NCBI GenBank assembly: GCA_021413665.1
Contig: JAIOPW010000119.1
Location: 1-7,273 of the forward strand
DNA: 7,273 nt
Source: Rhodocyclales bacterium
GTDB taxonomy: Bacteria; Pseudomonadota; Gammaproteobacteria; Burkholderiales; Rhodocyclaceae
Reading direction: 5' to 3'
Position 1 is the stretch's first letter; the number at the start of each line of letters is the position of its first letter. Of this stretch, positions 1 to 6,770 are shown piece after piece. The translations under genes were made by a program, and so were the position numbers. The notes beneath the pieces are model-generated. The model was not told the DNA's origin, ran no database searches, and saw only the letters and a list, made by a program, of their open reading frames with translations.

Positions 1-216
1 CTCTACGAGCTCGAACTGCGCAAGCGCCAGGCCGAAGCCGACAAGCTCGAAGCCGGCAAGACCGACGTCGGCTGGGGCCACCAGATCCGCAGTTACGTGC
101 TGGACAACTCCCGCATCAAGGATTTGCGCACCAACGTCGAAATCTCCGCCACGCAGAAAGTGCTCGACGGCGACCTCGATGCATTCATCGAAGCGAGCCT
201 GAAGCAAGGCGTTTAA
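1..216 (+). CDS. prfB: Peptide chain release factor 2 (RF2), C-terminal part
   Basis: The window opens inside a gene read in frame 1, with 71 codons and a TAA stop. The peptide contains the RF2 stretch GWGHQIRSYVLDNSRIKDLR, followed by a region ending LDGDLDAFIEASLKQGV. RF2 recognises UGA and UAA stop codons in the ribosomal A site and triggers release of the finished protein. The GGQ catalytic loop and the programmed +1 frameshift site found early in most prfB genes would lie upstream and cannot be seen. What remains is the end of the core domain and the C-terminal helical tail. A 29-bp gap separates it from lysS on the same strand, a common prfB-lysS arrangement in proteobacteria, so the two are probably co-transcribed. 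The identification rests on a short but highly conserved segment. Confidence 0.93.
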   Translation, partial: LYELELRKRQAEADKLEAGKTDVGWGHQIRSYVLDNSRIKDLRTNVEISATQKVLDGDLDAFIEASLKQGV

Positions 217-245
217 TCCATCATCTCCGCCATCGGACCATCATC

Positions 246-1757
246 ATGAGCGACCAGCCTCAGCAACCCGTCGACGAAAACCGCCTCATCGCCGAACGCC
301 GCGAAAAACTCGCCGCCTGGCGCGCCACGGGCAAGGCCTTCCCCAACGACTTCTCGCGCGAGAACCTCGCCGGCAAACTCGACGAACTCTACAGCGCGAA
401 AACGCGCGAGGAACTTGAGGCGACGCCGATCGAAGTCAAGGTCGCCGGCCGCATCATGTTGAAGCGCGTGATGGGCAAGGCCAGCTTCGCCAGCATCCAG
501 GACGTGTCCGGCCGCATCCAGATTTTCGTCAGCAACGACGGCACCGGCGAAGACATACACAAGCAATTCAAGGGCTGGGACATGGGCGACATCGTCGGCT
601 GTGTCGGCACGCTGTTCAAGACCAAAACCGGCGAGTTGACCGTGCATTGCACCAGCATCCGCCTGCTGACCAAATCGCTGCGCCCGCTGCCGGAGAAGTT
701 CCACGGCCTGACGGACGTCGAGCAAAAATATCGCAGCCGCGAACTGGACCTGATCACCAACGAGCAGACGCGCTTCACCTTCGTCGCCCGCAGCCGGATG
801 ATCCAGTCAATCCGCAATTACATGATGCATCACGGCTTCCTCGAAGTCGAAACGCCGATGATGCATCCGATTCCGGGCGGCGCTACGGCCAAACCCTTCA
901 CCACGCATCACAATGCGCTGGACATGCAGTTGTTCCTGCGCATCGCCCCGGAGCTGTACCTGAAGCGCCTGGTGGTCGGCGGCTTCGAGAAAGTGTTCGA
1001 GGTCAACCGCAACTTCCGCAACGAGGGCCTCAGTCCGCGCCATAACCCCGAATTCACCATGATGGAGTTCTACGAGGCCTACACGGATTACCGCCGCCTC
1101 ATGGACTTCACCGAGGGCCTGCTGCGCCACTCGGCGCGCGAGGCGCTGGGTACGGAAGTCTTCGAGTACCAGGGGCGCACACTCGACCTGTCCAAGCCCT
1201 TCGCCCGGCTCACCATCGTCGGCGCCATCCACCATTACCACCCCGGATACACGTTCGAGCAGTTGAGCGACATCGACTGGCTGCGGCAAAAGCTCAAGGA
1301 TCTGCGCGTCGACCTGAAGGCTCCGCACCTCGCCAATGCCGGCCTAGGCAGCCTGCAATTGGTGTTGTTCGAGGAAACGACCGAAGCCGAGCTGTGGGAC
1401 CCGACCTACATCATCGACTATCCAGCCGAAGTCTCGCCGCTGGCGCGCAGCAGCGACAGCAATCCGGACATCACCGAGCGCTTCGAACTCTTCATCGTCG
1501 GCCGCGAAATCGCCAACGGCTTCTCCGAGCTCAACGACCCCGAGGATCAGGCGGCGCGCTTCATGCAGCAGGCCAAGGCCAAGGACGCCGGCGACGAGGA
1601 AGCCATGTACTACGACGCCGACTACATCCGCGCCCTCGAGTACGGCCTGCCGCCCACCGGCGGCTGCGGCATCGGCATCGACCGCCTGGTGATGCTGCTG
1701 ACCAATTCGGCTTCGATACGCGACGTGATTCTCTTTCCCCAAATGCGTCCCGAATGA
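246..1757 (+). CDS. lysS: Lysyl-tRNA synthetase, class II
   Basis: This cytosolic enzyme charges tRNA-Lys with lysine using ATP. The 503-residue product matches the usual bacterial class II LysRS length of about 500. An N-terminal helical lead (about 1-60) precedes an OB-fold anticodon-binding domain (about 65-145). The class II catalytic core then shows motif 1 around 197-209 (GFLEVETPMMHPIPGG), motif 2 around 253-278 (VNRNFRNEG, then HNPEFTMMEFYEAY) and motif 3 at 473-490 (GCGIGIDRLVMLLTN). The ATG at 246 gives the expected N-terminus. No strong Shine-Dalgarno precedes it: only a weak GGA near 235, in a leader where CCATCATC occurs twice (218-225 and 238-245). Its TGA stop overlaps the ATG of mnmC. 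No residue expected for activity appears to be missing. Confidence 0.97.
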   Translation: MSDQPQQPVDENRLIAERREKLAAWRATGKAFPNDFSRENLAGKLDELYSAKTREELEATPIEVKVAGRIMLKRVMGKASFASIQDVSGRIQIFVSNDGTGEDIHKQFKGWDMGDIVGCVGTLFKTKTGELTVHCTSIRLLTKSLRPLPEKFHGLTDVEQKYRSRELDLITNEQTRFTFVARSRMIQSIRNYMMHHGFLEVETPMMHPIPGGATAKPFTTHHNALDMQLFLRIAPELYLKRLVVGGFEKVFEVNRNFRNEGLSPRHNPEFTMMEFYEAYTDYRRLMDFTEGLLRHSAREALGTEVFEYQGRTLDLSKPFARLTIVGAIHHYHPGYTFEQLSDIDWLRQKLKDLRVDLKAPHLANAGLGSLQLVLFEETTEAELWDPTYIIDYPAEVSPLARSSDSNPDITERFELFIVGREIANGFSELNDPEDQAARFMQQAKAKDAGDEEAMYYDADYIRALEYGLPPTGGCGIGIDRLVMLLTNSASIRDVILFPQMRPE

Positions 1758-3685
1758 TTTACCCGCCGCTGGTTCCCGCCGAACCGGCGGCAGCCGGTGA
1801 CGGCACGCCGTATTCGGCGCTTTACGACGATGTCTATCATGCGGCACATGGCGCGCTGGCGCAGGTCCGCCACGTGTTCCTTGCCGGCAATGACCTGCCG
1901 GCGCGCTGGTCGGAAAGCGAACGCTTCGTCATCCTCGAAACCGGCTTCGGCGTCGGCCTGAATTTCCTCGTCACCTGGCAGGCGTGGCGCGAGTCGAGGG
2001 CCAGCGGCCGCCTGCATTTCGTTTCGGTCGAGAAGCATCCCTTCCGTCGCGATGACCTCGCCGGCTTGCTCGCCGCCCACCCGGAGCTGGCGGAACTCTC
2101 GACCCAATTACTGCGGCAATGGCCGCCGCTGACGCCGGGCTTCCACCGTCTGCATTTCGACGGCGGGCGGGTTACGCTGACGCTGCTGTTTGGCGACGCG
2201 CAGGCACTGCTGCCGCAACTTGCGGCGACGGTCGATGTGGTATTTCTTGACGGCTTTGCACCGGCGAAGAACCCGGGGATGTGGTCGCCGGCCTTGGTTG
2301 CAACCCTCACCCGGCTCTGCCGCAAGGAGGCGTCACTTGCGACCTGGAGCGTAGCCGGCGAGTTGCGCCATGCGTTGGAAGCCGCCGGCTGGCGACTGGA
2401 GCGTCGCCCCGGCTTCGCCACCAAGCGCGAAATGCTGGCCGGCGTCCGCATGGGCGCCGTATCACCAGCGCCGACTCTTGAAACATTGCCGCAAATCCCT
2501 GAGCGCCGCGCCATTGTCATCGGCGCCGGGCTCGCCGGCACCGCCGTCAGTGAGCGCCTCGCCAACCGTGGCTGGCGGGTGGATATTTTCGAACGCCACG
2601 ACGGCCCCGCGCGGGAGGCATCCGGGAATCCGGCCGGCATACTGCTGCCGCACATGGCGAAGGACGACGCGCTGGCCGCACGTTTGTCGCGCAACTGTTA
2701 CCTGTACGCGATACGCCGGTTTGCGGATCTTCCGGGTGTGCGCTGGTCGCCCTGCGGCGTGATGCAGATCGCCCGCGATGCGAGCCATGAAATCCTGCAA
2801 CGCGCGACGATCGCGCAGCTCAAGCCCCCTTCCGACTTTGCGGCGTTCCACGAACGCGATGCGGCAGCGGAGTTGATCGGCCGCGCTGTGGCGCACGGCG
2901 GCTGGTGGTTCCCCGGTGGCGGCTGGGTCAGCCCCGGCAGCGTCTGCGTCGCCATGCTGGTTGCCGGCGGCGCGAACATACGCCTGCACTTCGGAGCGGA
3001 GGTCGCAGCGCTTAGAAAATACTCCGCTGGCTGGCAGGCGCTCGATGCCCGCGGCGGCGTGCTGGCCAGTGCGCCGCACGTCATACTTGCCAACGCCCTC
3101 GCCGCCAACCGGTTGTTGCCCCGGGCGCTGCCGCTGACACCGATCCGCGGCCAGATCAGTTGCCTGTCACAAGAGATGGCGGAACGTATCGATCCACCGT
3201 TTCATCACGTGCTTTGCCGGTCGGGCTATGTGACCCCGCCGCAGGCCGGAATCGTATGCGTCGGTGCCAGCTTCGACAGCGGCGACACCGATCTGGGCAC
3301 GCGCCCGGCCGATCATGCCAGCAACATGCGACGGCTCGACGAACTGCTGCCCGGCGCCGCACAAAATATCGATGCCGCAGGGCTTGGCGGCCGGGTCGGC
3401 CTGCGCTGCACGACCCCCGATCGGCTGCCGCTGGTCGGAGGCCTGCCCGACACTGCGGCAGGCCACGGCAGTTCGACGGTACTGGACACCCTGCCGCGCA
3501 TGACGGGCCTGCACGCCCTGCTCGGGCTTTCCGCGCGCGGCATGGTCTGGGCGCCGCTGGCCGCCGAACTGCTCGCCAGCCAGTTGGACGGCGATCCCCT
3601 GCCGGTTGAACGGGAGCTGGCCCGCGCCGTCGATCCCGGCCGCTTCCACCTGCGCGCCTTGCGGCGCGGCACGGCGGCTTTGTAA
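1754..3685 (+). CDS. mnmC: Bifunctional tRNA mnm5s2U34 biosynthesis protein MnmC
   Basis: MnmC finishes the wobble base mnm5s2U34. Its FAD-dependent oxidoreductase domain removes the carboxymethyl group from cmnm5(s2)U made by MnmEG, and its SAM-dependent domain methylates the resulting amine. Substrates in E. coli include tRNA-Lys, tRNA-Glu and tRNA-Gln. The open frame extends upstream inside lysS, but the ATG at 1754 gives the conserved MnmC N-terminus (YSALYDDVYHA at 20-30) and a 643-residue protein, close to the 668 of E. coli. The methyltransferase domain shows the SAM loop ETGFGVGLN (62-70), FLDGFAPAKNPGMW (164-177) and GFATKREMLAG (220-230). The FAD domain shows the Rossmann motif GAGLAG (257-262), ASGNPAGILLPHMAKDD (289-305), a DRLPLVGG segment near 556-563 and an ARGM segment near 594-597. 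Both halves look intact. Translation is probably coupled to lysS through the ATGA overlap; no Shine-Dalgarno stands out. Confidence 0.96.
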   Translation: MIYPPLVPAEPAAAGDGTPYSALYDDVYHAAHGALAQVRHVFLAGNDLPARWSESERFVILETGFGVGLNFLVTWQAWRESRASGRLHFVSVEKHPFRRDDLAGLLAAHPELAELSTQLLRQWPPLTPGFHRLHFDGGRVTLTLLFGDAQALLPQLAATVDVVFLDGFAPAKNPGMWSPALVATLTRLCRKEASLATWSVAGELRHALEAAGWRLERRPGFATKREMLAGVRMGAVSPAPTLETLPQIPERRAIVIGAGLAGTAVSERLANRGWRVDIFERHDGPAREASGNPAGILLPHMAKDDALAARLSRNCYLYAIRRFADLPGVRWSPCGVMQIARDASHEILQRATIAQLKPPSDFAAFHERDAAAELIGRAVAHGGWWFPGGGWVSPGSVCVAMLVAGGANIRLHFGAEVAALRKYSAGWQALDARGGVLASAPHVILANALAANRLLPRALPLTPIRGQISCLSQEMAERIDPPFHHVLCRSGYVTPPQAGIVCVGASFDSGDTDLGTRPADHASNMRRLDELLPGAAQNIDAAGLGGRVGLRCTTPDRLPLVGGLPDTAAGHGSSTVLDTLPRMTGLHALLGLSARGMVWAPLAAELLASQLDGDPLPVERELARAVDPGRFHLRALRRGTAAL

Positions 3686-3759
3686 CAGATGTAAGCATTG
3701 ATTGCGGCGGTCCCTTTCATGTCCGGTGCGGCGTTACTGTGCTCATACACCACACACAC

Positions 3760-3765
3760 AAGGAG
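3760..3765 (+). promoter_or_regulatory. Shine-Dalgarno of the glycine-zipper gene
   Basis: AAGGAG lies six bases upstream of the ATG at 3772 and is the clearest ribosome binding site in the window. It decides the start: the frame is also open from a GTG at 3739, which has no comparable site. It directly follows a (CA)5 tract at 3751-3760, which should leave the leader RNA unstructured. Confidence 0.8.
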
Positions 3766-3771
3766 CGCATC

Positions 3772-4554
3772 ATGGAAGCCACGCAAGCCAATCCGTCGCA
3801 CATCGCCACCCCCCATACCCATCCGCTGCTGCTGGCGGCGGCAGCTTCGGTCACCGTACTCAGCCTGGCCGGCGTCGGCGTCCTTGCCGGCTGGCTGCCA
3901 GGTCCCGGCGCGCACGGCGCAGAAATCGCGAAGCTGACGGCGCCCCCCGCCCCGGCGCCGATCTCGATCCAGCAGGCCGTCAGCGTGCCGCAGGAAAAGT
4001 TCAAGCCGGCCGCAACGTCGCGCGAGCGTACCCACGCCAGCGCGTCCCGCGCCGTTACGGCGCCCGCGCCAGTCGGCCCCGCCACCGTGTCACCAGCGCC
4101 GACTTATACCGCCGCGTCCCCGACGCCAACGTACGGCGTCTCATCCCAGGAACCGGTCTACCGGGTCGCGGCGCCGACGCCCGCAATCTGCTACGAATGC
4201 GGAGTGGTCGAGTCAGTGCGTGAAATGGCGGTCGAAGCCAAGGGCAGCGGCGGTGGCGCAATCGCCGGCGGCGTGGTCGGCGGCCTGATCGCCAACCAGA
4301 TCGGCAAGGGCGCGACACGCGACATCGCCACGGTGCTCGGTGCGGTCGGTGGCGCCTATGCCGGCAACCATATCGAAAAGTCGGTGAAGGAAGCCAAGCG
4401 CTACGACGTGATCGTGCGCTTTGAGGATGGCAGTACGCGGACCTACAGCAGCGACACGCCACCGGTGTGGCATAGCGGCGATCGCGTCAGGCTTCAGAAC
4501 GGTGGCTTGACCGCCGGCGCCAGCCGCTCCAGCGGCAATTCCGGGGTGATCTGA
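3772..4554 (+). CDS. Membrane-anchored glycine-zipper 2TM domain protein
   Basis: The 260-residue product has four parts. A short His-containing N-terminus leads into one hydrophobic segment (about 18-42), which I read as an uncleaved membrane anchor; no lipobox is visible. A Pro/Ala/Thr-rich linker follows (about 55-138), with imperfect repeats around Pro-x-Tyr near 108-131. A CxxC pair (C140, C143) opens the conserved domain: CGVVESVREM, then a glycine zipper (about 159-200, including GGGAIAGGVVGGLIANQIG and AVGGAYAGNHIEK). The last part, YDVIVRFEDGSTRTYS with a later GDRVRL, resembles a small beta domain. This layout matches the glycine-zipper 2TM (SlyB or Rickettsia 17-kDa antigen-like) family, members of which are cell-envelope proteins of unclear or structural role. 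I can assign no biochemical activity. It starts 86 bp after mnmC, and I found no convincing promoter or terminator in that gap. Confidence 0.85.
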   Translation: MEATQANPSHIATPHTHPLLLAAAASVTVLSLAGVGVLAGWLPGPGAHGAEIAKLTAPPAPAPISIQQAVSVPQEKFKPAATSRERTHASASRAVTAPAPVGPATVSPAPTYTAASPTPTYGVSSQEPVYRVAAPTPAICYECGVVESVREMAVEAKGSGGGAIAGGVVGGLIANQIGKGATRDIATVLGAVGGAYAGNHIEKSVKEAKRYDVIVRFEDGSTRTYSSDTPPVWHSGDRVRLQNGGLTAGASRSSGNSGVI

Positions 4555-4676
4555 AGGCCGTCGATGGCGTCCACATTGTCCTGAGGCGCCGGGCCCTGCA
4601 TCAGGCTGGCGATGCGCAGCGCGGATTCGCGCAGTTCGACGGTCCAGCCCGGCTCATCGGGCAACGGCCGTCGTGG
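4494..4676 (-). pseudogene. Out-of-frame C-terminal coding remnant of the M48-like lipoprotein
   Basis: Reading the minus strand just past the lipoprotein stop, in another frame, there are 60 sense codons and a TGA (complement of 4494-4496). The upstream limit is an in-frame TGA at 4677-4679. The peptide includes PDEPGWTVELRESALRIASL, MQGPAPQDNVDAIDG and a tail ending APAVKPPF. Third positions are almost all G or C, and the composition is normal for a soluble helical tail, so it looks truly coding. It has no plausible start or ribosome binding site of its own; the only ATG is an internal methionine near residue 26. The simplest reading is that it was once joined to the preceding lipoprotein frame and was separated by a frameshift, perhaps with loss of intervening sequence, or by a sequencing error. 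It overlaps the last 61 bases of the convergent glycine-zipper gene. The coding signal is seen directly; the link to the lipoprotein is inference. Confidence 0.55.
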
Positions 4677-5262
4677 TCACGACCGAGCTGGCGGCGGTGG
4701 TGGCCGCGGCAGTGGTCGCGGCGCTCCCCGAAAAAAGCGCTCCGATATTCAGCACCGGGAACAAAATCTGCGCCGCCACCGCAACCAGAATGCTGGTGGT
4801 CACGTTCTCGTCATGATGACCGGCGATGACATGGCTCATTTCGCGCGCCAGAACGAAGGCCAGCGCCGCGTCGTCAAGCTCCAGGCGCCTCACGCCGCGA
4901 AAGATCGCCACGATCCCGCCGGCGCTCGAGGCCGTACCCGCATCGGCTTTGTCGGCGACCACGAACTCGAACCGCGGAAAGCGCAATTGAAGGTCCGCGT
5001 GTTGGCGAAAAGCGATCTCGGCCAACCTTTTTCCGAGTACCAGAATCCGTTGGTCGAAGGCGCGATCCGCGGCGCATTCGGCTGCGCTGCAGGCCGGCGC
5101 ATTGGTGGCGATCACCAGTTGCAGGCGCATGTCGAATTCGGAGTAAACGGCACTGAATCCCTGCAGCGGCGCGGGAGTCGTTAGCTGAGTGCGTCCCGAC
5201 CGCGACGTCGAGCAGGCGGCGAGGAAAGACAGCAGCAGGAACGAAAGCAGGGCGCGCCGCAT
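4654..5262 (-). CDS. Putative M48-like metalloprotease-type lipoprotein, possibly truncated
   Basis: The 202-residue frame starts with a lipoprotein signal (MRRALLSFLLLSFLAAC, lipid-attachment Cys17), so the mature protein should be anchored in the envelope. A domain from about 35 to 155 resembles small M48-family peptidases: FVVADKADAGTASSAGGIVAIFRGV, then DDAALAFVLAREMSHVIAGHHDEN. The last motif sits where M48 enzymes carry the zinc-binding HExxH, but the first His is Arg140 (R-E-M-S-H, 140-144), so zinc binding is doubtful. A hydrophobic stretch (about 157-175) and an Ala/Thr-rich tail end abruptly at the stop. The downstream Glu ligand expected in M48 proteins (often ExxxD) is absent, while coding-like sequence continues in another frame, so the gene may be broken. 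It begins 11 bp after gltX on the same strand, with a weak ribosome site, and is probably co-transcribed with it. The lipoprotein call is firm; the peptidase call is by resemblance. Confidence 0.72.
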   Translation of the reverse strand: MRRALLSFLLLSFLAACSTSRSGRTQLTTPAPLQGFSAVYSEFDMRLQLVIATNAPACSAAECAADRAFDQRILVLGKRLAEIAFRQHADLQLRFPRFEFVVADKADAGTASSAGGIVAIFRGVRRLELDDAALAFVLAREMSHVIAGHHDENVTTSILVAVAAQILFPVLNIGALFSGSAATTAAATTAASSVVTTTAVAR

Positions 5263-5273
5263 GAGCGGCTCGT

Positions 5274-6671
5274 TCAGGGCAGCAGAACCGCAGCCAGACG
5301 CGCGACGACGCGTTCGCGCCCCATGACTTCCAGCACGGCGTCGATCGCGGGCGATTGTGGCATCCCGAGCAGGGCCACGCGCAAGGGGATCGCCAGTTGC
5401 GGCATTTTCAGGCCTGATTCAGTGGCGGTGTGCTTGACCGCCTGGCCGAGTTCGGATGCCTGCCAGGCACAGGCCAGGAACCGCTCTCGCAGCGCTGCGA
5501 GGCCCTTCAGCGCCGCCTCGGTCAGGTGCTGGGCGCGCATCTCGTCGCTCGGCTTCGGCGCAACAAAAAACGGATGCACGGCGTCGGCCAGTTCGTTCAG
5601 GTTACCGACGCGGTCACGATACAGGGCGACCACGCGCGCCACGTCCGGGCCGCCGCCGACCGCCACGCCCTGAACCGCCAGCCTGTGTGTCGCCTCTGCG
5701 GCGAGCCGCAAAGGATCGGCCAGCTTGAGATAGTGGGCGTTGAGCCAGTTCAGCTTTTCGGTATTGAATTGCGCCGCCGAGGCCGTGATGTGGTCGAGGT
5801 CGAACCACTGCACGAACTGCTCCATGCTGAAGACTTCCTCGTCGCCGTGCGACCAGCCGAGGCGTGCCAGATAGTTGAGCACCGCCTCCGCGAGGTAGCC
5901 ATCTTCCTCGTACTGCATCACCGATACCGCGCCATGACGCTTCGACAGCTTCTGGCCATCGTCGCCGAGGATCATCGACAAGTGCGCATAGGCCGGGATC
6001 GGCGCACCCAGCGCCTGCAGCAGGTTGATCTGGCGCGGCGTATTGTTGACGTGGTCGTCGCCGCGTATGACATGGGTGATGCCCATGTCGCGATCATCCA
6101 CTACGACGCAGAAGTTGTACGTCGGCGTGCCGTCGGCGCGGGCGATGATGAAGTCGTCGAGCTCGCCGTTGGCGAATTCGATGCGGCCCTTGACCTGGTC
6201 GTCCCAGGCCACCACGCCGCCCTGCGGGTTGCGGAAACGCACCACCGGCGGCACGTCCGCGGGCGCCGACGGCAGCGTCTTGCCCGCCTCGGGCCGCCAG
6301 CGCCCGTCGTAGCGCGGCTTTTCCTTGCGGGCTTCCTGTTCGGCGCGCAGGGCATCGAGTTCCTCCTTCGAGGTGTAGCAATGATAGGCCGAGCCCGCCG
6401 CCAGCATCTCGGCGATCACCTGCTTGTAGCGATCCATGCGCTGCATCTGGTAGAACGGCCCCTCATCGTGCGCCAGGCCCAGCCACTGCATGCCGTCGAT
6501 GATGGCCTGCACCGCCTCCGGCGTCGAACGCGCCACATCGGTGTCCTCGATGCGAAGGATAAAGGTGCCGCCATGGCGACGGGCATAGGCCCAGGCAAAC
6601 AGTGCCGTGCGGGCGCCGCCGATGTGCAGGAAACCGGTGGGGCTGGGGGCGAAACGGGTACGGACCGTCAT
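5274..6671 (-). CDS. gltX: Glutamyl-tRNA synthetase, class I
   Basis: This cytosolic enzyme attaches glutamate to tRNA-Glu using ATP. At 465 residues it has the normal bacterial GluRS length. The Rossmann catalytic core opens with RFAPSPTGFLHIGGARTALF; the HIGH-type signature is HIGG at 16-19. It continues through LRIEDTD (39-45), FIIARADGTPTYNFCVVVDD (174-193) and ITHVIRGDDHVNNTPRQ (198-213). The KMSKS-type loop is KLSKR at 241-245. The rest is the helical anticodon-binding part typical of bacterial GluRS. The full N-terminal catalytic domain and C-terminal anticodon domain separate it from the shorter GluQ-type enzymes. The zinc-site cysteines of E. coli GluRS look replaced (CYT at 98-100, RWR at 124-126), leaving one Cys. 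Start at 6671 is fixed by the conserved N-terminus; the Shine-Dalgarno is weak. It faces away from tRNA-Val. Confidence 0.97.
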   Translation of the reverse strand: MTVRTRFAPSPTGFLHIGGARTALFAWAYARRHGGTFILRIEDTDVARSTPEAVQAIIDGMQWLGLAHDEGPFYQMQRMDRYKQVIAEMLAAGSAYHCYTSKEELDALRAEQEARKEKPRYDGRWRPEAGKTLPSAPADVPPVVRFRNPQGGVVAWDDQVKGRIEFANGELDDFIIARADGTPTYNFCVVVDDRDMGITHVIRGDDHVNNTPRQINLLQALGAPIPAYAHLSMILGDDGQKLSKRHGAVSVMQYEEDGYLAEAVLNYLARLGWSHGDEEVFSMEQFVQWFDLDHITASAAQFNTEKLNWLNAHYLKLADPLRLAAEATHRLAVQGVAVGGGPDVARVVALYRDRVGNLNELADAVHPFFVAPKPSDEMRAQHLTEAALKGLAALRERFLACAWQASELGQAVKHTATESGLKMPQLAIPLRVALLGMPQSPAIDAVLEVMGRERVVARLAAVLLP

Positions 6672-6700
6672 GGGAATTCAAGGCTCGGGGAAAGGTGTGA

Positions 6701-6706
6701 ATTCTA
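6701..6706 (-). promoter_or_regulatory. Candidate -10 element for gltX
   Basis: On the minus strand TAGAAT (complement of 6701-6706) matches the sigma-70 -10 consensus at five of six positions and would start transcription near 6694, about 23 bases before the gltX ATG. At 17 or 18 bases upstream the -35 match is poor (TCAATC or GTCAAT), and that region overlaps the -35 proposed for the tRNA on the other strand. Inferred from sequence only. Confidence 0.4.
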
Positions 6707-6725
6707 CGCCACGGCGCCGTCCCGA

Positions 6726-6755
6726 TTGACCGGCGCCGGCGCTTTGTGGTTAAAT
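6726..6755 (+). promoter_or_regulatory. Candidate sigma-70 promoter for tRNA-Val
   Basis: TTGACC (6726-6731, five of six matches to TTGACA) is followed after 18 bases by TTAAAT (6750-6755, four of six). A GC-rich discriminator (GCGCGCC) follows, as is usual for stable-RNA promoters under stringent control. The predicted start near 6762 leaves a leader of about nine bases before the mature tRNA. Confidence 0.55.
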
Positions 6756-6770
6756 GCGCGCCTCTTTCCC

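Noticed and set aside
1394..1753. 120-codon N-terminal extension of MnmC inside lysS
   Set aside because: The extension translates lysS out of frame into Arg/His-rich sequence; homology to MnmC begins at the ATG at 1754.
2901..2908. GCTGGTGG, identical to the E. coli Chi sequence
   Set aside because: A single octamer within a GC-rich coding region is expected by chance, and Chi of this organism is unknown.
3686..3738. Possible promoter (TTGATT or TGTAAC elements) between mnmC and the glycine-zipper gene
   Set aside because: No partner hexamer at acceptable spacing could be found.
3739..3771. GTG start 11 codons upstream for the glycine-zipper protein
   Set aside because: The ATG at 3772 has AAGGAG at ideal spacing; the GTG has no ribosome site and the extension would translate the Shine-Dalgarno region.
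4612..5184. Plus-strand open frame of 190 codons opposite the lipoprotein gene
   Set aside because: Its composition (Arg, Gly, His rich) and lack of motifs mark it as the complement of the lipoprotein gene, which has a signal peptide and lipobox.
6674..6704. Two GAATTC sequences 25 bp apart upstream of gltX
   Set aside because: These are short palindromes of the EcoRI type without other matching flanks; most likely chance.
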